A stretch of DNA of 32,079 nt from NCBI GenBank assembly GCA_018969605.1, contig JAGWXY010000020.1, positions 1 to 32,079 of the forward strand, read 5' to 3'. The notes beneath the pieces were generated by a model. The model searched no databases, was not told the origin of the DNA, and saw only the letters and a program-made list of their open reading frames with translations. The DNA is from Verrucomicrobiota bacterium. GTDB lineage: Bacteria > Verrucomicrobiota > Verrucomicrobiia > Verrucomicrobiales > Akkermansiaceae. Shown piece by piece: positions 7,614 through 17,054 of the stretch (positions are counted from its first letter, which is position 1; the number at the start of each line of letters is the position of its first letter). The position numbers were made by a program, and so were the translations under genes.

Positions 7614-8765
7614 ATGTCCGAGGATAAATCAGCACCCGAAAAACCCGAAGCTGGGGATGAGATCAACGATGGTGGCGCCATCCACACCAAGCCCTCGATG
7701 CCGCCGACGATGGTGCTGGCATTTGTGATCATTGCGTTGCTCGGCGTGCTGATTGTGATGGGGCTGCGCGGTGGTTTTGGCAGAGGTTCGGCTAGCTCGT
7801 CGGATCTCACCCAACTGCAAGCCGAGGCGAACGCCATCCGCGGTCAGCTCAATCGCGAGCGCATGTCGATGGGCCTGCGTCCGCTTGAAAGCGGGTCAGA
7901 GTCTGCGGAAGACATCGCCGCGAGGCTCAAGAAGGATGCCGACACGATGGCGGCGCTCGCGACGAGTCTCGAATCGATGCTTGGTGAAAAGGATGCGGCG
8001 ATTACTGCGAAAAATTCCGAGCTCCTGCGCTCCGAGCAGCTGCGCCAAAGCCTTGCGGCGGAAAGCTCACGGCTTCAGGCCGAGCTTCAACGCGCCTTGG
8101 TTGCCAGCTCCGAAGTCGACCGCTTGCGTCGTGAGTTCGATGCGCTGAAGTCGCAACGCGATGCCTTGAGTGCGGAGCTTGCAGCGAAGGGTGGCGGTGT
8201 TTCAGCGGATGAGTTCGCCGACTTTCAACGCCGCCTCGACGAAGCCCTGCGCGCGAAGGACTTTTTTGAAAACCGCGTGAAAGAACTCGAGGCCGAGCTT
8301 GCAAAAGCACGGCTTTTTGCGAGCTCCGAAAGCGAACTCTTGCCGGCAGCCGTCGAGTTGTTCCGCAACCTGCGCGAGTTGGAAAATCGCCCGGACTCGG
8401 ACCTAACCACCGCTTACAGTGGATTCGGAGTGAAGCTCGGCGCGAATGTCCTGCACACGCTCACATTTGCCACCGGCTCAAGCGGCCTCACTCCGGCCGA
8501 TGAGGAAATCATCGCGCGCCTTGGCGAGGAAATCCCCGATGGCGACCTGATGCTGGTGATCGGCTATGCGTCGGAAACCGGCAATGTCGACAGCAACCGC
8601 GCGCTCTCATCGGATCGTGCCACAGCGGTTGCGCAAAAATTTTCCAGCATCAAGCGTCCGGGTCAACTGGTGCAAGCGGTCTACCTCGGCCAGACCGATC
8701 GTTTCAGCAGCCGCATCCCGGAACGCAACCAGCTTTGTGAAATTTGGCGCATCCGCAAAAAGTGA
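7614..8765 (+). CDS. Membrane-anchored coiled-coil protein with C-terminal OmpA-like domain
   Basis: This 383-residue protein is built in three parts. A short cytoplasmic, Pro/Glu-rich N-terminus leads into one membrane segment (about 33-51, VLAFVIIALLGVLIVMG). A long helical region (about 62-235) rich in Glu, Ala, Leu, Arg and Lys is predicted to be a coiled coil. The C-terminal ~115 residues resemble an OmpA/MotB peptidoglycan-binding domain: HTLTFATGSSGLTPADEE, then GYASETGNVDSNRALSSDRA, which matches the usual loop-helix containing the conserved Asn and Arg. No signal cleavage site is seen, so it should stay in the inner membrane and reach across the periplasm. A MotB-like or envelope-tethering role is inferred. 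A short inverted repeat (GGCAGG/CCTGCC) lies just before the start codon. A perfect TTGACA is at 7577-7582, but no clear -10 goes with it. Confidence 0.8.
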   Translation: MSEDKSAPEKPEAGDEINDGGAIHTKPSMPPTMVLAFVIIALLGVLIVMGLRGGFGRGSASSSDLTQLQAEANAIRGQLNRERMSMGLRPLESGSESAEDIAARLKKDADTMAALATSLESMLGEKDAAITAKNSELLRSEQLRQSLAAESSRLQAELQRALVASSEVDRLRREFDALKSQRDALSAELAAKGGGVSADEFADFQRRLDEALRAKDFFENRVKELEAELAKARLFASSESELLPAAVELFRNLRELENRPDSDLTTAYSGFGVKLGANVLHTLTFATGSSGLTPADEEIIARLGEEIPDGDLMLVIGYASETGNVDSNRALSSDRATAVAQKFSSIKRPGQLVQAVYLGQTDRFSSRIPERNQLCEIWRIRKK

Positions 8766-8791
8766 GACGCGGCCAATTTCCCCGACCCGCC

Positions 8792-9637
8792 ATGCCCCGC
8801 CCGCAGCGTCAACCATTTCCCCCACGCAAGGGCGTCCCATCGGGGTCTCGTTCTGCGGCAAAAAATTCCGAGCAAAGCCTCGGCTGGGACCCGGTTGCAG
8901 CGTGGTACGACAAGCTCGTTGGCGAAAGCGGCTCGGACTACCATCGGCATGTGATCCTGCCCGCGGCGCTGCGACTACTCGCGCCGCAAGCGGGTGATGC
9001 GGTGATCGATGTCTGCTGCGGCCAAGGTGTGCTTGCGCCGCCATTGCTGGCTGCGGGCATCGCGCGTTTTACTGGTGTCGATGCGAGTCCGCGTTTGATC
9101 GATGCCGCAAAATCCCGACATCGCAATGAGCCGCGGGTTTCATGGATCCAAGCCGATGCCTGCAAGCCCGGCGCTTGGGCCGATGAATCTTACGACGCAG
9201 CCTCCTGCCTGATGGCGGTGCATGATGTCGAGGACATCGGTGGTTTGTTTGCCAACATCCGCCGTGCTTTGAAAGTCGGCGGCCGGGCCGTGGCCATTCT
9301 CATGCATCCATGTTTTCGCATCCCGCGCAAAAGCCATTGGGGTTGGGATGCGGATCAGAAAATCCAATTCCGCCGGCTTGATTCTTATGGCACGCCGATT
9401 GCGATTCCCATCACCACCCACCCAGGCAAGGGCACGGGCGAGGAAACGCTCTTTCATCATCGGCCGCTTGCCGATCTGCTCAATGCGCTTGCCGGCAACG
9501 GGCTCGCGCTCGCGGCATGCGAGGAACTCTACAGCCATCGCCGCTCACAAGGCAGCGGGCCTTTCAGCAAGGCCGAACACAAGGCTGCCGAGGAATTTCC
9601 GCTGTTCCTTGCGCTCAAGGCGACACGCTTGGGGTGA
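8792..9637 (+). CDS. Class I SAM-dependent methyltransferase
   Basis: This 281-residue protein has the Rossmann-like methyltransferase core. Motif I is VIDVCCGQGVL at 71-81, followed by the acidic residue in GVDASPRLID and by IQADACKPGAWADESYD, then the strand-4 segment DAASCLMAVHDVED. The last third (HPCFRIPRKSHWGWD, GEETLFHHRPLAD) resembles methyltransferases acting on small molecules, but the substrate is unknown. The first ~30 residues are basic and Pro-rich with no recognised domain. The frame opens at TTG 8744 inside the previous gene; ATG 8792, 26 bp after that gene's stop, is a more natural start. It is convergent with opcA across a short hairpin. Confidence 0.85.
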   Translation: MPRPQRQPFPPRKGVPSGSRSAAKNSEQSLGWDPVAAWYDKLVGESGSDYHRHVILPAALRLLAPQAGDAVIDVCCGQGVLAPPLLAAGIARFTGVDASPRLIDAAKSRHRNEPRVSWIQADACKPGAWADESYDAASCLMAVHDVEDIGGLFANIRRALKVGGRAVAILMHPCFRIPRKSHWGWDADQKIQFRRLDSYGTPIAIPITTHPGKGTGEETLFHHRPLADLLNALAGNGLALAACEELYSHRRSQGSGPFSKAEHKAAEEFPLFLALKATRLG

Positions 9638-9665
9638 GTGAACTACGATAACCATCGTAGTTCAC
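9638..9665. terminator. Hairpin between convergent genes
   Basis: A perfect 12-bp inverted repeat (GTGAACTACGAT at 9638-9649, complement at 9654-9665) with a 4-base AACC loop begins right after the methyltransferase stop and contains the opcA stop codon. It could end transcription from both sides, but neither strand has a T-run after it, so it is not a canonical Rho-independent terminator. Confidence 0.55.
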
Positions 9666-10741
9666 CCAAGCATCGCGCGGAAGCGTGGCAGGATTTTGCT
9701 GAACAGCGAATTTTTTCCGCCACGGGCAAGCTGCATGGCGACCAGGTCGCCGGCGCTGACCGGATCGATCGGCGAGAGTGAGCTGGCCTTGTACCCGGGT
9801 GCTTCGATGCGCCGCTCGACATGGGCTGAGCCAGCGGCTTGGGAAATCACGGCCGAGCGATCACCCGCGCGCAAAACCAGCATTGAAACTGGCGGCGCGG
9901 CGGCATCCTCGCGCAGCTGCGCTTCGATTGCGATTCCTGCGGGTGAAACAAAGTTGAAATTTTTCGCAGCCTTGCCGCCGTCGCGTTTCGCATCGCTCCA
10001 TCCGGCCTGCACCGCTAGCCACGCCAGCAACTGCAGCGCGCTGTTGCGGTGATCGGGATGGTAGGCGATCTCAACGCGATCGATCTCGGCGATCGCGCCT
10101 TGCGCGGTCGGGTCATCGAAGATGCTGGCCACACCGAGGCGGAACTGCCACGTGCGCGACCATGCGTGATCTTGCAGGATGAGATCACCGTTGGAATGCG
10201 AGGCCTCGTCGATTTTTCGAAACGATTCGGCAGGGTCGACCCACGACGAACTGTCGATGATGAGGCGGTCGATCACGCTCACCAGGCGTTCGGAAAAAAT
10301 GCCTGAAAGCTCGCCCTGCCACCAGAACACCAGCGGCAGATCGGAATCGAGATGAGCAAATACCGTGTTGCGAAAGCGGCCGGTGACCTTGCCTGTGAGG
10401 TGCAGGGCGATTTGCTCGCAGCAGACCGATCGCCTGCCGTGGTCGAGATGGCAGTGGGCTGTGATCCATGCCTGAATGCCGGGTACTGGCTGGTCGGGGT
10501 CGACCTCCACGAGGATCGCGCGGCAGGCATGCTCGCGGGTAAGATGGCGGACGATGGCGGAGTTTTCCAGCAGGGCGCCGGGTTTTTCCGAATAGACCAC
10601 GAGATTGATCAAGGACGCATGGGTGCGCGATTCGTCCTGCGCGCGGAGTTTGTGCAGCTCGCGGTCGATGGCGTGGACCGGCACTTCGATGCCCAGCTCG
10701 GCGCGAGCCTCGGATAAGGTTGGTTGAGAAGGCGCGCTCAT
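9662..10741 (-). CDS. opcA: Glucose-6-phosphate dehydrogenase assembly protein OpcA
   Basis: This 359-residue protein matches OpcA, a cytoplasmic factor that activates or assembles glucose-6-phosphate dehydrogenase, known mainly from cyanobacteria and actinobacteria. The central segment LPLVFWWQGEL (135-145), followed by RLIIDSSSWVDP (159-170), is the family's most recognisable block. The N-terminus ELHKLRAQDESRTHASLINLVVY also fits. zwf lies about 3 kb away with ppc between them, which supports the functional link. It is divergent from ppc across a 153-bp gap. No ribosome binding site is seen ahead of ATG 10741. Family recognition is from memory of conserved segments, so confidence is high but not absolute. 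Confidence 0.85.
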   Translation of the reverse strand: MSAPSQPTLSEARAELGIEVPVHAIDRELHKLRAQDESRTHASLINLVVYSEKPGALLENSAIVRHLTREHACRAILVEVDPDQPVPGIQAWITAHCHLDHGRRSVCCEQIALHLTGKVTGRFRNTVFAHLDSDLPLVFWWQGELSGIFSERLVSVIDRLIIDSSSWVDPAESFRKIDEASHSNGDLILQDHAWSRTWQFRLGVASIFDDPTAQGAIAEIDRVEIAYHPDHRNSALQLLAWLAVQAGWSDAKRDGGKAAKNFNFVSPAGIAIEAQLREDAAAPPVSMLVLRAGDRSAVISQAAGSAHVERRIEAPGYKASSLSPIDPVSAGDLVAMQLARGGKNSLFSKILPRFRAMLG

Positions 10742-10816
10742 GTGTTGCGAACTTGAGAAATGTGGCCAGAAATTCCAGCATTAGGCAAGCATCCCACGGC
10801 AGGAACTGGACCTCCA

Positions 10817-10843
10817 CTTTGCCGCCGAATTTTTTTGGCAAAG
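10817..10843. promoter_or_regulatory. Inverted repeat in the opcA-ppc divergent gap
   Basis: CTTTGCC (10817-10823) and GGCAAAG (10837-10843) form a perfect 7-bp inverted repeat spaced by 13 bases with a T-run. It lies in the only stretch where promoters for opcA and ppc can be. It may be an operator or chance; no regulator can be named. Confidence 0.3.
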
Positions 10844-10894
10844 AATCGTGCTTGCGTGAGATCCGGCATTGGTAATGCTTTTCAGCCGCCAGCC

Positions 10895-13645
10895 ATGTCC
10901 GCAAATCCGAAGCACATTGAAAAACCCCTGCTCAATGATGGTTTCCAGCTCCTGGAGTCCGAGCTTGCATTTGCCATGGAGTCATTCGGTGCGATGCTCG
11001 CCCGCCTGGGCCACAACGACCTCGCCGGCCGCTTGCCATGGAGCGGCAAGCCGCTGACCGCCGCCGATGGAATCGATCGCGGGTTGGGTCAGGCCTACTC
11101 GATCGCATTTCAACTTTTGAACATCGTCGAAGAACGCGTCGCGGCACAGGTCCGGCGCTGGCGCGAAAAAGCCCATGGCCCAGCTGCGGAGAAAGGCCTT
11201 TGGCCCGACAAGCTCGCGGCGATGCGCCACATGGGGCTCGATGCCGCCGGCATTCTTGAAGTGCTGCGGCAAGTGCGGCTCGAGCCGGTGCTCACTGCCC
11301 ACCCGACCGAGGCAAAACGCGAGACCGTGCGCGAACGGCATCGCGAGATTTACGACATCATGCAAGAGCGTGAAAACTCGACCTTTACCGAAAGGGAGCG
11401 CGAGCGCGGACGCCGCGCGCTGGAGTCGAGATTGGAAACGCTGTGGCGCACCGGTGAGATCCATGTCACCCGCCCAAGCATCAACCAGGAATTGGAAAAC
11501 GCGTTGTTCTATTTGCGCGAAGTTTTTCCCGAAGCGGTTTCGCGCGCGCACACGCACCTTCGCGAAGCATGGGAGCAGGCGGGCTTCCCGCTCGATGACT
11601 TGGAAGACATGCCGCCGATGATCCGCTTTGGCACTTGGATCGGTGGAGACCGCGACGGGCATCCGGGCGTGACGGCCGAGGTGACTTCGCACGCGCTCGC
11701 CTCGCTGCGCTTCAACGCGCTGCGCTTGTTTGCAAGGCAGCTTGAACGCCTCGCGCACAACCTGCCGCTGAGCCGATACTTCCAACAAGTACCGACCGCG
11801 TTGGAGGATCTCCTTGCGCGTCTTGCGTCCGAGCTTGATGGACACCATGAGGATTCCGGCGTTGGTGCTTTGCAACTTCAGCATGCCGAGGAACCGTGGC
11901 GGCTTGCCGCGCATTTGATGCGGCTCAAGGTGCTTGTTTCGCGCGATCATCCGGATGCCGATGCGATCTATCGTAACCCCGAAGACCTCGCCGCCGACAT
12001 TGCGGTGCTCGAGGAAACGCTGAATGCCGCCGGCGCCGAGGCCTTGGTTGGTGATTTCATCCAGCCGCTGCGCCGCCAGCTCGCGGTGTTTGGATTTCAC
12101 TCGGCGATTCTCGATGTGCGGCAAAACTCCGCGTTTCACCAAAAGGCGCTTGGCCAACTGCTTGCCAAGGCGGGCATCGCCGATGCGGCAAATTTCGATC
12201 AATGGTCGGAGGAAAAACGCCTCGCGTTCCTCAATGCCGAGTTGCTTTCACCGCGGCCATTTCTTGCGTCGGGCATCTCCGCCGGTGCCGAAGCGGATGC
12301 GGTGCTCGACTGTTATCGCGTGCTTGTCGCGCATCGTTCGCGCTGCGGCGATGCCGGGCTTGGCGCGTTGATTGTCTCAATGACGCGTGGCACCGCCGAT
12401 CTGCTCACGGTGTATTTGCTCGCACGCGAAGCGGGCCTCATGGAAATGCGCGACAATGGTTTGGCATGCCCGCTGCCGGTGGTCCCTTTGTTTGAAACCA
12501 TCGACGACCTCGAGCACGCGCCCGGCATCGTCGATGAGTTTCTTTCGCATCCGGTCACGATGCGCAGCCTGAGTGGCGGCGACTTCCAGATGATGCTGGG
12601 ATACTCGGACTCCAACAAAGACTGTGGCATTCTCTCCAGCCAGTGGGCCTTGCACAAAGCGCAGGTCGAGCTCTCGGCCGTGTGCGCCAAACATGCGGTG
12701 CGCCCGGTGTTTTTCCATGGTCGTGGTGGCACGGTCGGCCGTGGTGCGGGCCCCGCGCATTGGTTCATGGAAGCCTTGCCGCATGGCGCGCTTGGTGGTG
12801 CCTTCCGCATGACCGAGCAGGGCGAAACCATTGCGCAAAAATACGCGCACTGCGGCTCGGCGACCTATCACACCGAGTTGCTGCTTGCATCGGTGGCATC
12901 GGCGACCGCCAAGCATCGGCATGCAAAAACCGCGGCCGATGCCGATCCGCTGCTGCTCGAGCAACTCGCTTCGTGGAGCCGCGAGGCATACAAGGATTTC
13001 TTGCACGAGCCGGGCTTCATCGATTTTTACCGCAGCGCCACACCGATCGATGCCTTGGAAAATGCGCGCATCGGATCGCGTCCCGCGCGACGCACCGGTC
13101 GAGCGACGCTCGAAGACCTGCGGGCGATCCCATGGGTGTTTTCGTGGACCCAATCACGCTTTTATCTTCCCGGCTGGTATGGTGCAGGGTCGGCGCTCGA
13201 GCGCTTGCGTTTGGAAAACCCGGAAGGTTTTGCCAAGCTCTCGGGTCAGGTGCAGGGCGTTCCTTTCCTGCGTTATGTCATCACCAACATCGACAGCTCG
13301 CTGGCCAGCGCCAATGAAGACATCATGCGTGCCTACGCATCGTTGGTGCCCGATGAAAAACTGCGCGAGACTTTCCTTGGCATGATCCTCGATGAATTCC
13401 GCCGCACACATGATGCCGTGCGGGATTTGTTCCAAGGTGACTTCATCGACCGCCGTCCGCGCATGGCGCGCACCCTCGACATCCGCGAGGAGCCGCTGCG
13501 CGTGTTGCACATGCAGCAGGTCGCCTTGCTGCGCGAATGGCGCTCGCGCCTTGCCGCCGGTGATGATGCGGGCGCGGAAATGATGATCCCGGATTTGTTG
13601 ATCTCGGTGAATGCGATTTCATCCGGCCTGCGCACCACGGGTTGA
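10895..13645 (+). CDS. ppc: Phosphoenolpyruvate carboxylase
   Basis: This 916-residue enzyme is full length for bacterial PEP carboxylase. It adds bicarbonate to phosphoenolpyruvate to make oxaloacetate, refilling the TCA cycle. The catalytic His is in VLTAHPTEAKRE (H136). GGDRDGHPGV follows at 250-259 (most relatives have GGDRDGNP). GYSDSNKDCG near 569 usually ends in GG. The glycine-rich loop FHGRGGTVGRGAGP is near 606-619, and the ending is ISSGLRTTG, close to the normal NTG carboxyl end. The frame extends up to 10760, but ATG 10895 gives the usual N-terminus. It converges on zwf with only 15 bp between stops and no terminator visible. Allosteric control (aspartate, acetyl-CoA) is usual in the family. 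Confidence 0.97.
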   Translation: MSANPKHIEKPLLNDGFQLLESELAFAMESFGAMLARLGHNDLAGRLPWSGKPLTAADGIDRGLGQAYSIAFQLLNIVEERVAAQVRRWREKAHGPAAEKGLWPDKLAAMRHMGLDAAGILEVLRQVRLEPVLTAHPTEAKRETVRERHREIYDIMQERENSTFTERERERGRRALESRLETLWRTGEIHVTRPSINQELENALFYLREVFPEAVSRAHTHLREAWEQAGFPLDDLEDMPPMIRFGTWIGGDRDGHPGVTAEVTSHALASLRFNALRLFARQLERLAHNLPLSRYFQQVPTALEDLLARLASELDGHHEDSGVGALQLQHAEEPWRLAAHLMRLKVLVSRDHPDADAIYRNPEDLAADIAVLEETLNAAGAEALVGDFIQPLRRQLAVFGFHSAILDVRQNSAFHQKALGQLLAKAGIADAANFDQWSEEKRLAFLNAELLSPRPFLASGISAGAEADAVLDCYRVLVAHRSRCGDAGLGALIVSMTRGTADLLTVYLLAREAGLMEMRDNGLACPLPVVPLFETIDDLEHAPGIVDEFLSHPVTMRSLSGGDFQMMLGYSDSNKDCGILSSQWALHKAQVELSAVCAKHAVRPVFFHGRGGTVGRGAGPAHWFMEALPHGALGGAFRMTEQGETIAQKYAHCGSATYHTELLLASVASATAKHRHAKTAADADPLLLEQLASWSREAYKDFLHEPGFIDFYRSATPIDALENARIGSRPARRTGRATLEDLRAIPWVFSWTQSRFYLPGWYGAGSALERLRLENPEGFAKLSGQVQGVPFLRYVITNIDSSLASANEDIMRAYASLVPDEKLRETFLGMILDEFRRTHDAVRDLFQGDFIDRRPRMARTLDIREEPLRVLHMQQVALLREWRSRLAAGDDAGAEMMIPDLLISVNAISSGLRTTG

Positions 13646-13660
13646 TCCCGCAGCGGCGCT

Positions 13661-15190
13661 TTACAACCTGCGCCACTGGTTGCCGTCCTGCATGAGCAGA
13701 TCATCGGCTTCCTTTGGTCCCCAAGTGCCAGCGACAAACTCGGCCATCGGCGGCGGGTTGGATGATTGGTGCCATGCATGTTCGATCTGGTCGATGAAGC
13801 GCCATGCCTCCTCGACTTCGTCGCGTCGCGCAAAGAGCGTCGCATCGCCGGCGATCGCATCGAGCAGAAGCCGTTCGTAGGCCTCGGGGCTCGCCTTGCC
13901 GAAACTGGTGGCGTAGTGGAAATCCATTTTCACCGGTTCGAGCCGCAGGCTGTTGCCGGGGATTTTTGAAACCATGCGCAGCGAGATGCCTTCGTCGGGC
14001 TGGATGCGGATGACGAGCACATTGCCGCCCGGCGTGCCGCCGCAGCTGGCATTAAACAACACGCATGGCGCTTCCTTGAAGTGGATGGAAATTTCCGTCG
14101 ACTTCTTCGGCAGGCGTTTGCCCATGCGGATGTAGAACGGCACACCGCTCCAGCGCCAAGTGTCGATGAGCAAACGTACCGCGACATAGGCCTCGGTCTT
14201 GGATTCCGGATTCACCCGGTCCTCTTCGCGATACCCCGGGACCGGCACGCCATCGACATGGCCTGCGGTGTACTGCGCGCGAATGACATTGGCGGCGACT
14301 TTTTCCGGTGTGTCCCATTGGCGCAGCGAGCGGATGACCTTCACCTTTTCATCGCGCACGCCATCGGCGCTGAGATCGGTTGGCGGTTCCATCGCGACGA
14401 GGCTGAGCAATTGCAGCAGGTGGTTTTGCACCATGTCGCGCAATGCGCCGGCGGTGTCGTAGTAACCGCCGCGGCCGCCTTCCATGCCGAGGTTTTCCGA
14501 ACAGGTGATTTGCACATGGCTGATGTGCTTGCTGTTCCAGAGGGGCTCGAAAATGGCGTTGGCAAAGCGCAGCACCATCAGGTTCTGCGCGGTTTCCTTG
14601 CCGAGATAATGGTCGATGCGATAGGTGTCGCGTTCCTCGAAGGTGGCGTTGACGACCTCATTGAGATGCCGCGCAGTTGCGAGATCGGTGCCGAAGGGTT
14701 TTTCGACAATCACCCGTGCCCAGCAGCCATTGGCGGCGCGGTTGAGTCCGGCATTCTTGAGGTTGATCAGAATTTCATCAAAGAACTCCGGCGCGGAGGC
14801 GATGTAAAACAAACGGTTGCCGGCACCGCCGCGCACGGCATCGATGGCGGCAAGTTTTTCGGCAAGCCGGCGGTAGCCATCGGCATCGGAAAATTCCGAC
14901 TGGTGGTAGCTCACCGATTCGATGAATGATGACCAGATTTGTTCGTCATGCCCGGAGCGCGAGACCTTGCGGTTCACATCGACGAGGCCGGCGCGAAACT
15001 CCGCGTCGGATTTTTCACGGCGCGCAAAGCCGATGATTTTCACCCCGGTCGGCAACTCGCCATCGACGGCGAGATTGTAGAGCGCCGGAATGAGCTTGCG
15101 GTGGGTGAGGTCGCCGGTGGCGCCAAATATCACCACCGTGCATGGCTCCGGAGTCGAGCGGGAGACCAGGTCTTCGCGAAAGGGATTCAT
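13661..15190 (-). CDS. zwf: Glucose-6-phosphate 1-dehydrogenase
   Basis: Zwf oxidises glucose-6-phosphate to 6-phosphogluconolactone with NADP+ (or NAD+), the entry step of the oxidative pentose phosphate pathway. The 509-residue protein has the dinucleotide-binding GATGDL motif at 23-28, EKPFGTD at 163-169 and the active-site signature RIDHYLGKE at 191-199 with its catalytic His. It lies 51 bp downstream of the rpiB-glyA gene on the same strand and is probably in the same transcript. opcA, its assembly factor, is nearby. The coenzyme cannot be decided by eye; Thr/His-Arg after the GATGDL loop (THRKL) is compatible with NADP+ use. Confidence 0.97.
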   Translation of the reverse strand: MNPFREDLVSRSTPEPCTVVIFGATGDLTHRKLIPALYNLAVDGELPTGVKIIGFARREKSDAEFRAGLVDVNRKVSRSGHDEQIWSSFIESVSYHQSEFSDADGYRRLAEKLAAIDAVRGGAGNRLFYIASAPEFFDEILINLKNAGLNRAANGCWARVIVEKPFGTDLATARHLNEVVNATFEERDTYRIDHYLGKETAQNLMVLRFANAIFEPLWNSKHISHVQITCSENLGMEGGRGGYYDTAGALRDMVQNHLLQLLSLVAMEPPTDLSADGVRDEKVKVIRSLRQWDTPEKVAANVIRAQYTAGHVDGVPVPGYREEDRVNPESKTEAYVAVRLLIDTWRWSGVPFYIRMGKRLPKKSTEISIHFKEAPCVLFNASCGGTPGGNVLVIRIQPDEGISLRMVSKIPGNSLRLEPVKMDFHYATSFGKASPEAYERLLLDAIAGDATLFARRDEVEEAWRFIDQIEHAWHQSSNPPPMAEFVAGTWGPKEADDLLMQDGNQWRRL

Positions 15191-15241
15191 GGGTGAGGGA
15201 AGGCTGAAGGCGATGCGGCTACCGCCGTTCGCATGCCGGGA

Positions 15242-16915
15242 TCACGCAGGCATCGGGAAATCGCGGTTGAATGCGAAGACCCGGTCGCGGAGTGCGTGGA
15301 GTTTCTGGATGTCGGAGTGATTGGAAAGTGCTTCGTGAATGAAGTCGGCGACCTTCTCGACATCGCTTTCCTTCATGCCGCGAGTGGTCACGGCGGGCGT
15401 GCCGATGCGGATGCCGCTTGGCTTCATCGGGCTGCCGGTGTCGAAGGGGATGCCGTTTTTGTTGACCGTGATGCCGGCCTCATCGAGCGCGTGCGAGGCA
15501 TCGGCGCCGTTGAGGTTTTTTGAACGCAGGTCGACGAGCATCACATGGTTGTCGGTGCCGCCGGAGACGATGCGGTAGCCGTGCTGCGTGAGGCGTGCGG
15601 CGATTGCCTGCGCGTTTTTTACGACTTGCTGCGAGTAGGTTTTGAATTCCGGCTTGAGTGCCTCGCCGAAGCAGACCGCCTTGGCAGCGATCACATGCAT
15701 GAGCGGGCCGCCTTGCACGCCGGGGAACACCTGCGCATCGATTTTTTTCGCGAACTCTTCCTTGCAGAGGATGATGCCGCCGCGCGGGCCGCGCAGGGAT
15801 TTGTGGGTGGTTGATGTCACAAAATCCGCATGCGGCACCGGACTCGGATGCACGCCTGCGGCGACGAGACCGGCGATGTGAGCCATGTCGACAAAAAGAT
15901 AAGCGCCAACTTCGCGGGCGAGCTTGCCCATGCGTTCGAAGTCGATCACGCGCGAATAGGCCGAGGCGCCGACAGTGATCAGCGCGGGCTTGAGCTCACG
16001 CGCGGTTTTTTCGAGTTCCTCGTAATTGATCCGCTCGTCGTCGGGCGAAACGCCGTAGTGGGTCACATCGTAAAAACGGCCCGAAAAGTTTGCCTTGTGA
16101 CCGTGCGTGAGATGGCCGCCATGCGCGAGGTCCATCGTGAAGATCTTGTCGCCGGGTTTGAGCACCGAGAAATAAACCGCGGTGTTGGCTTGCGAGCCGG
16201 AGTGGGGTTGGACATTCGCGTGCTCGGCGCCAAAGAGCTCCTTGGCGCGGTCGATCGCGAGTTGTTCGACGACATCAACATGCTCGCAGCCGCCATACCA
16301 ACGACGGCCGGGATAGCCTTCGGCGTATTTGTTGGTGAGGATCGAGCCCTGGGCCTCCATCACGGCGGGCGAGGCAAAGTTTTCCGAAGCGATCAACTCG
16401 ACATGGTTGCGCTGGCGTTTTTCCTCGGCGTTGATCGCATCATAAATGGCGGTGTCGCTCTGCGCGATGCTGCTGCCGGAGGATTTGCAAACACGTGCGT
16501 CGTGGCGGCCACCTTCGAAGCGGGCACCGAGGAAGGCATCGACCATCGCGATGGCGGTCGGCACATCGGTGTACTTGCCGCTGAGGCAAAGGATGTTCGC
16601 GTCGTTGTGCTGGCGGGTGATCAGTGCCTCGTCGACCGAGCGGACATTGGCCGCGCGCACGTGGCGGTGACGGTTGGCGGCGATGCTCATGCCGACGCCC
16701 GAAGTGCAGCCGAGGATGCCGAAATCGAAGGTCTCGTCGGCGACATTGCGGGCGACCACATTGGCGTAGTCGGCATAATCGACCGAGCCATTGCTGTGGG
16801 TGCCGAAATCGTGGACCTCGTGGCCGATCGATTTGAGGTGGGCAACAACGGCGTTTTTGAGGTCGAAGGCGCCGTGATCGGCTCCAATGGCAATGCGAAA
16901 AGTGGGGTGGCTCAT
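15242..16915 (-). CDS. Fusion of ribose-5-phosphate isomerase B and serine hydroxymethyltransferase
   Basis: One uninterrupted 557-codon frame encodes two enzymes. Residues ~6-142 are Rpi[11 protein letters not shown] (11-20), the catalytic Cys70 in [13 protein letters not shown] (most relatives read CGTGIG), and [12 protein letters not shown] (100-111). A short linker rich in Ser (about 144-152) leads into Gly[11 protein letters not shown] (171-180), [15 protein letters not shown] (197-211), [24 protein letters not shown] (key His346), and the PLP lysine K372 in [12 protein letters not shown]. The GlyA part (~410 residues) is complete. RpiB interconverts ribose-5-P and ribulose-5-P; GlyA makes glycine and methylene-tetrahydrofolate from serine. 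The frame extends to 16999, but ATG 16915 gives the normal RpiB start. zwf follows 51 bp downstream. Both active sites look intact, so a bifunctional enzyme is expected. Confidence 0.93.
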   Translation of the reverse strand: MSHPTFRIAIGADHGAFDLKNAVVAHLKSIGHEVHDFGTHSNGSVDYADYANVVARNVADETFDFGILGCTSGVGMSIAANRHRHVRAANVRSVDEALITRQHNDANILCLSGKYTDVPTAIAMVDAFLGARFEGGRHDARVCKSSGSSIAQSDTAIYDAINAEEKRQRNHVELIASENFASPAVMEAQGSILTNKYAEGYPGRRWYGGCEHVDVVEQLAIDRAKELFGAEHANVQPHSGSQANTAVYFSVLKPGDKIFTMDLAHGGHLTHGHKANFSGRFYDVTHYGVSPDDERINYEELEKTARELKPALITVGASAYSRVIDFERMGKLAREVGAYLFVDMAHIAGLVAAGVHPSPVPHADFVTSTTHKSLRGPRGGIILCKEEFAKKIDAQVFPGVQGGPLMHVIAAKAVCFGEALKPEFKTYSQQVVKNAQAIAARLTQHGYRIVSGGTDNHVMLVDLRSKNLNGADASHALDEAGITVNKNGIPFDTGSPMKPSGIRIGTPAVTTRGMKESDVEKVADFIHEALSNHSDIQKLHALRDRVFAFNRDFPMPA

Positions 16916-17020
16916 GGCGTCGCGGGATTCAAGACTGGGGCGGGGGAATTGAAAACCGGAAAGTTTACTGAATCGGGCAAATGCGATGCCCGGAAGCATT
17001 TTGGCACCTGCGCCGGCATG

Positions 17021-17054
17021 AAAAAATCCACCCTCCGGAAGCCGAAGGGTGGAT
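17021..17054 (-). terminator. Rho-independent terminator of the 52-residue RHH gene
   Basis: On the minus strand a 9-bp stem (ATCCACCCT / AGGGTGGAT, 17026-17054) closes an 11-base loop and is followed by six T (17026-17021). It separates the small gene at 17127-17285 from rpiB-glyA, which starts at 16915. Confidence 0.85.

Noticed and set aside
14081-14929. 282-codon open frame on the + strand
   Set aside because: It is antisense to zwf, which is conserved over its full length.
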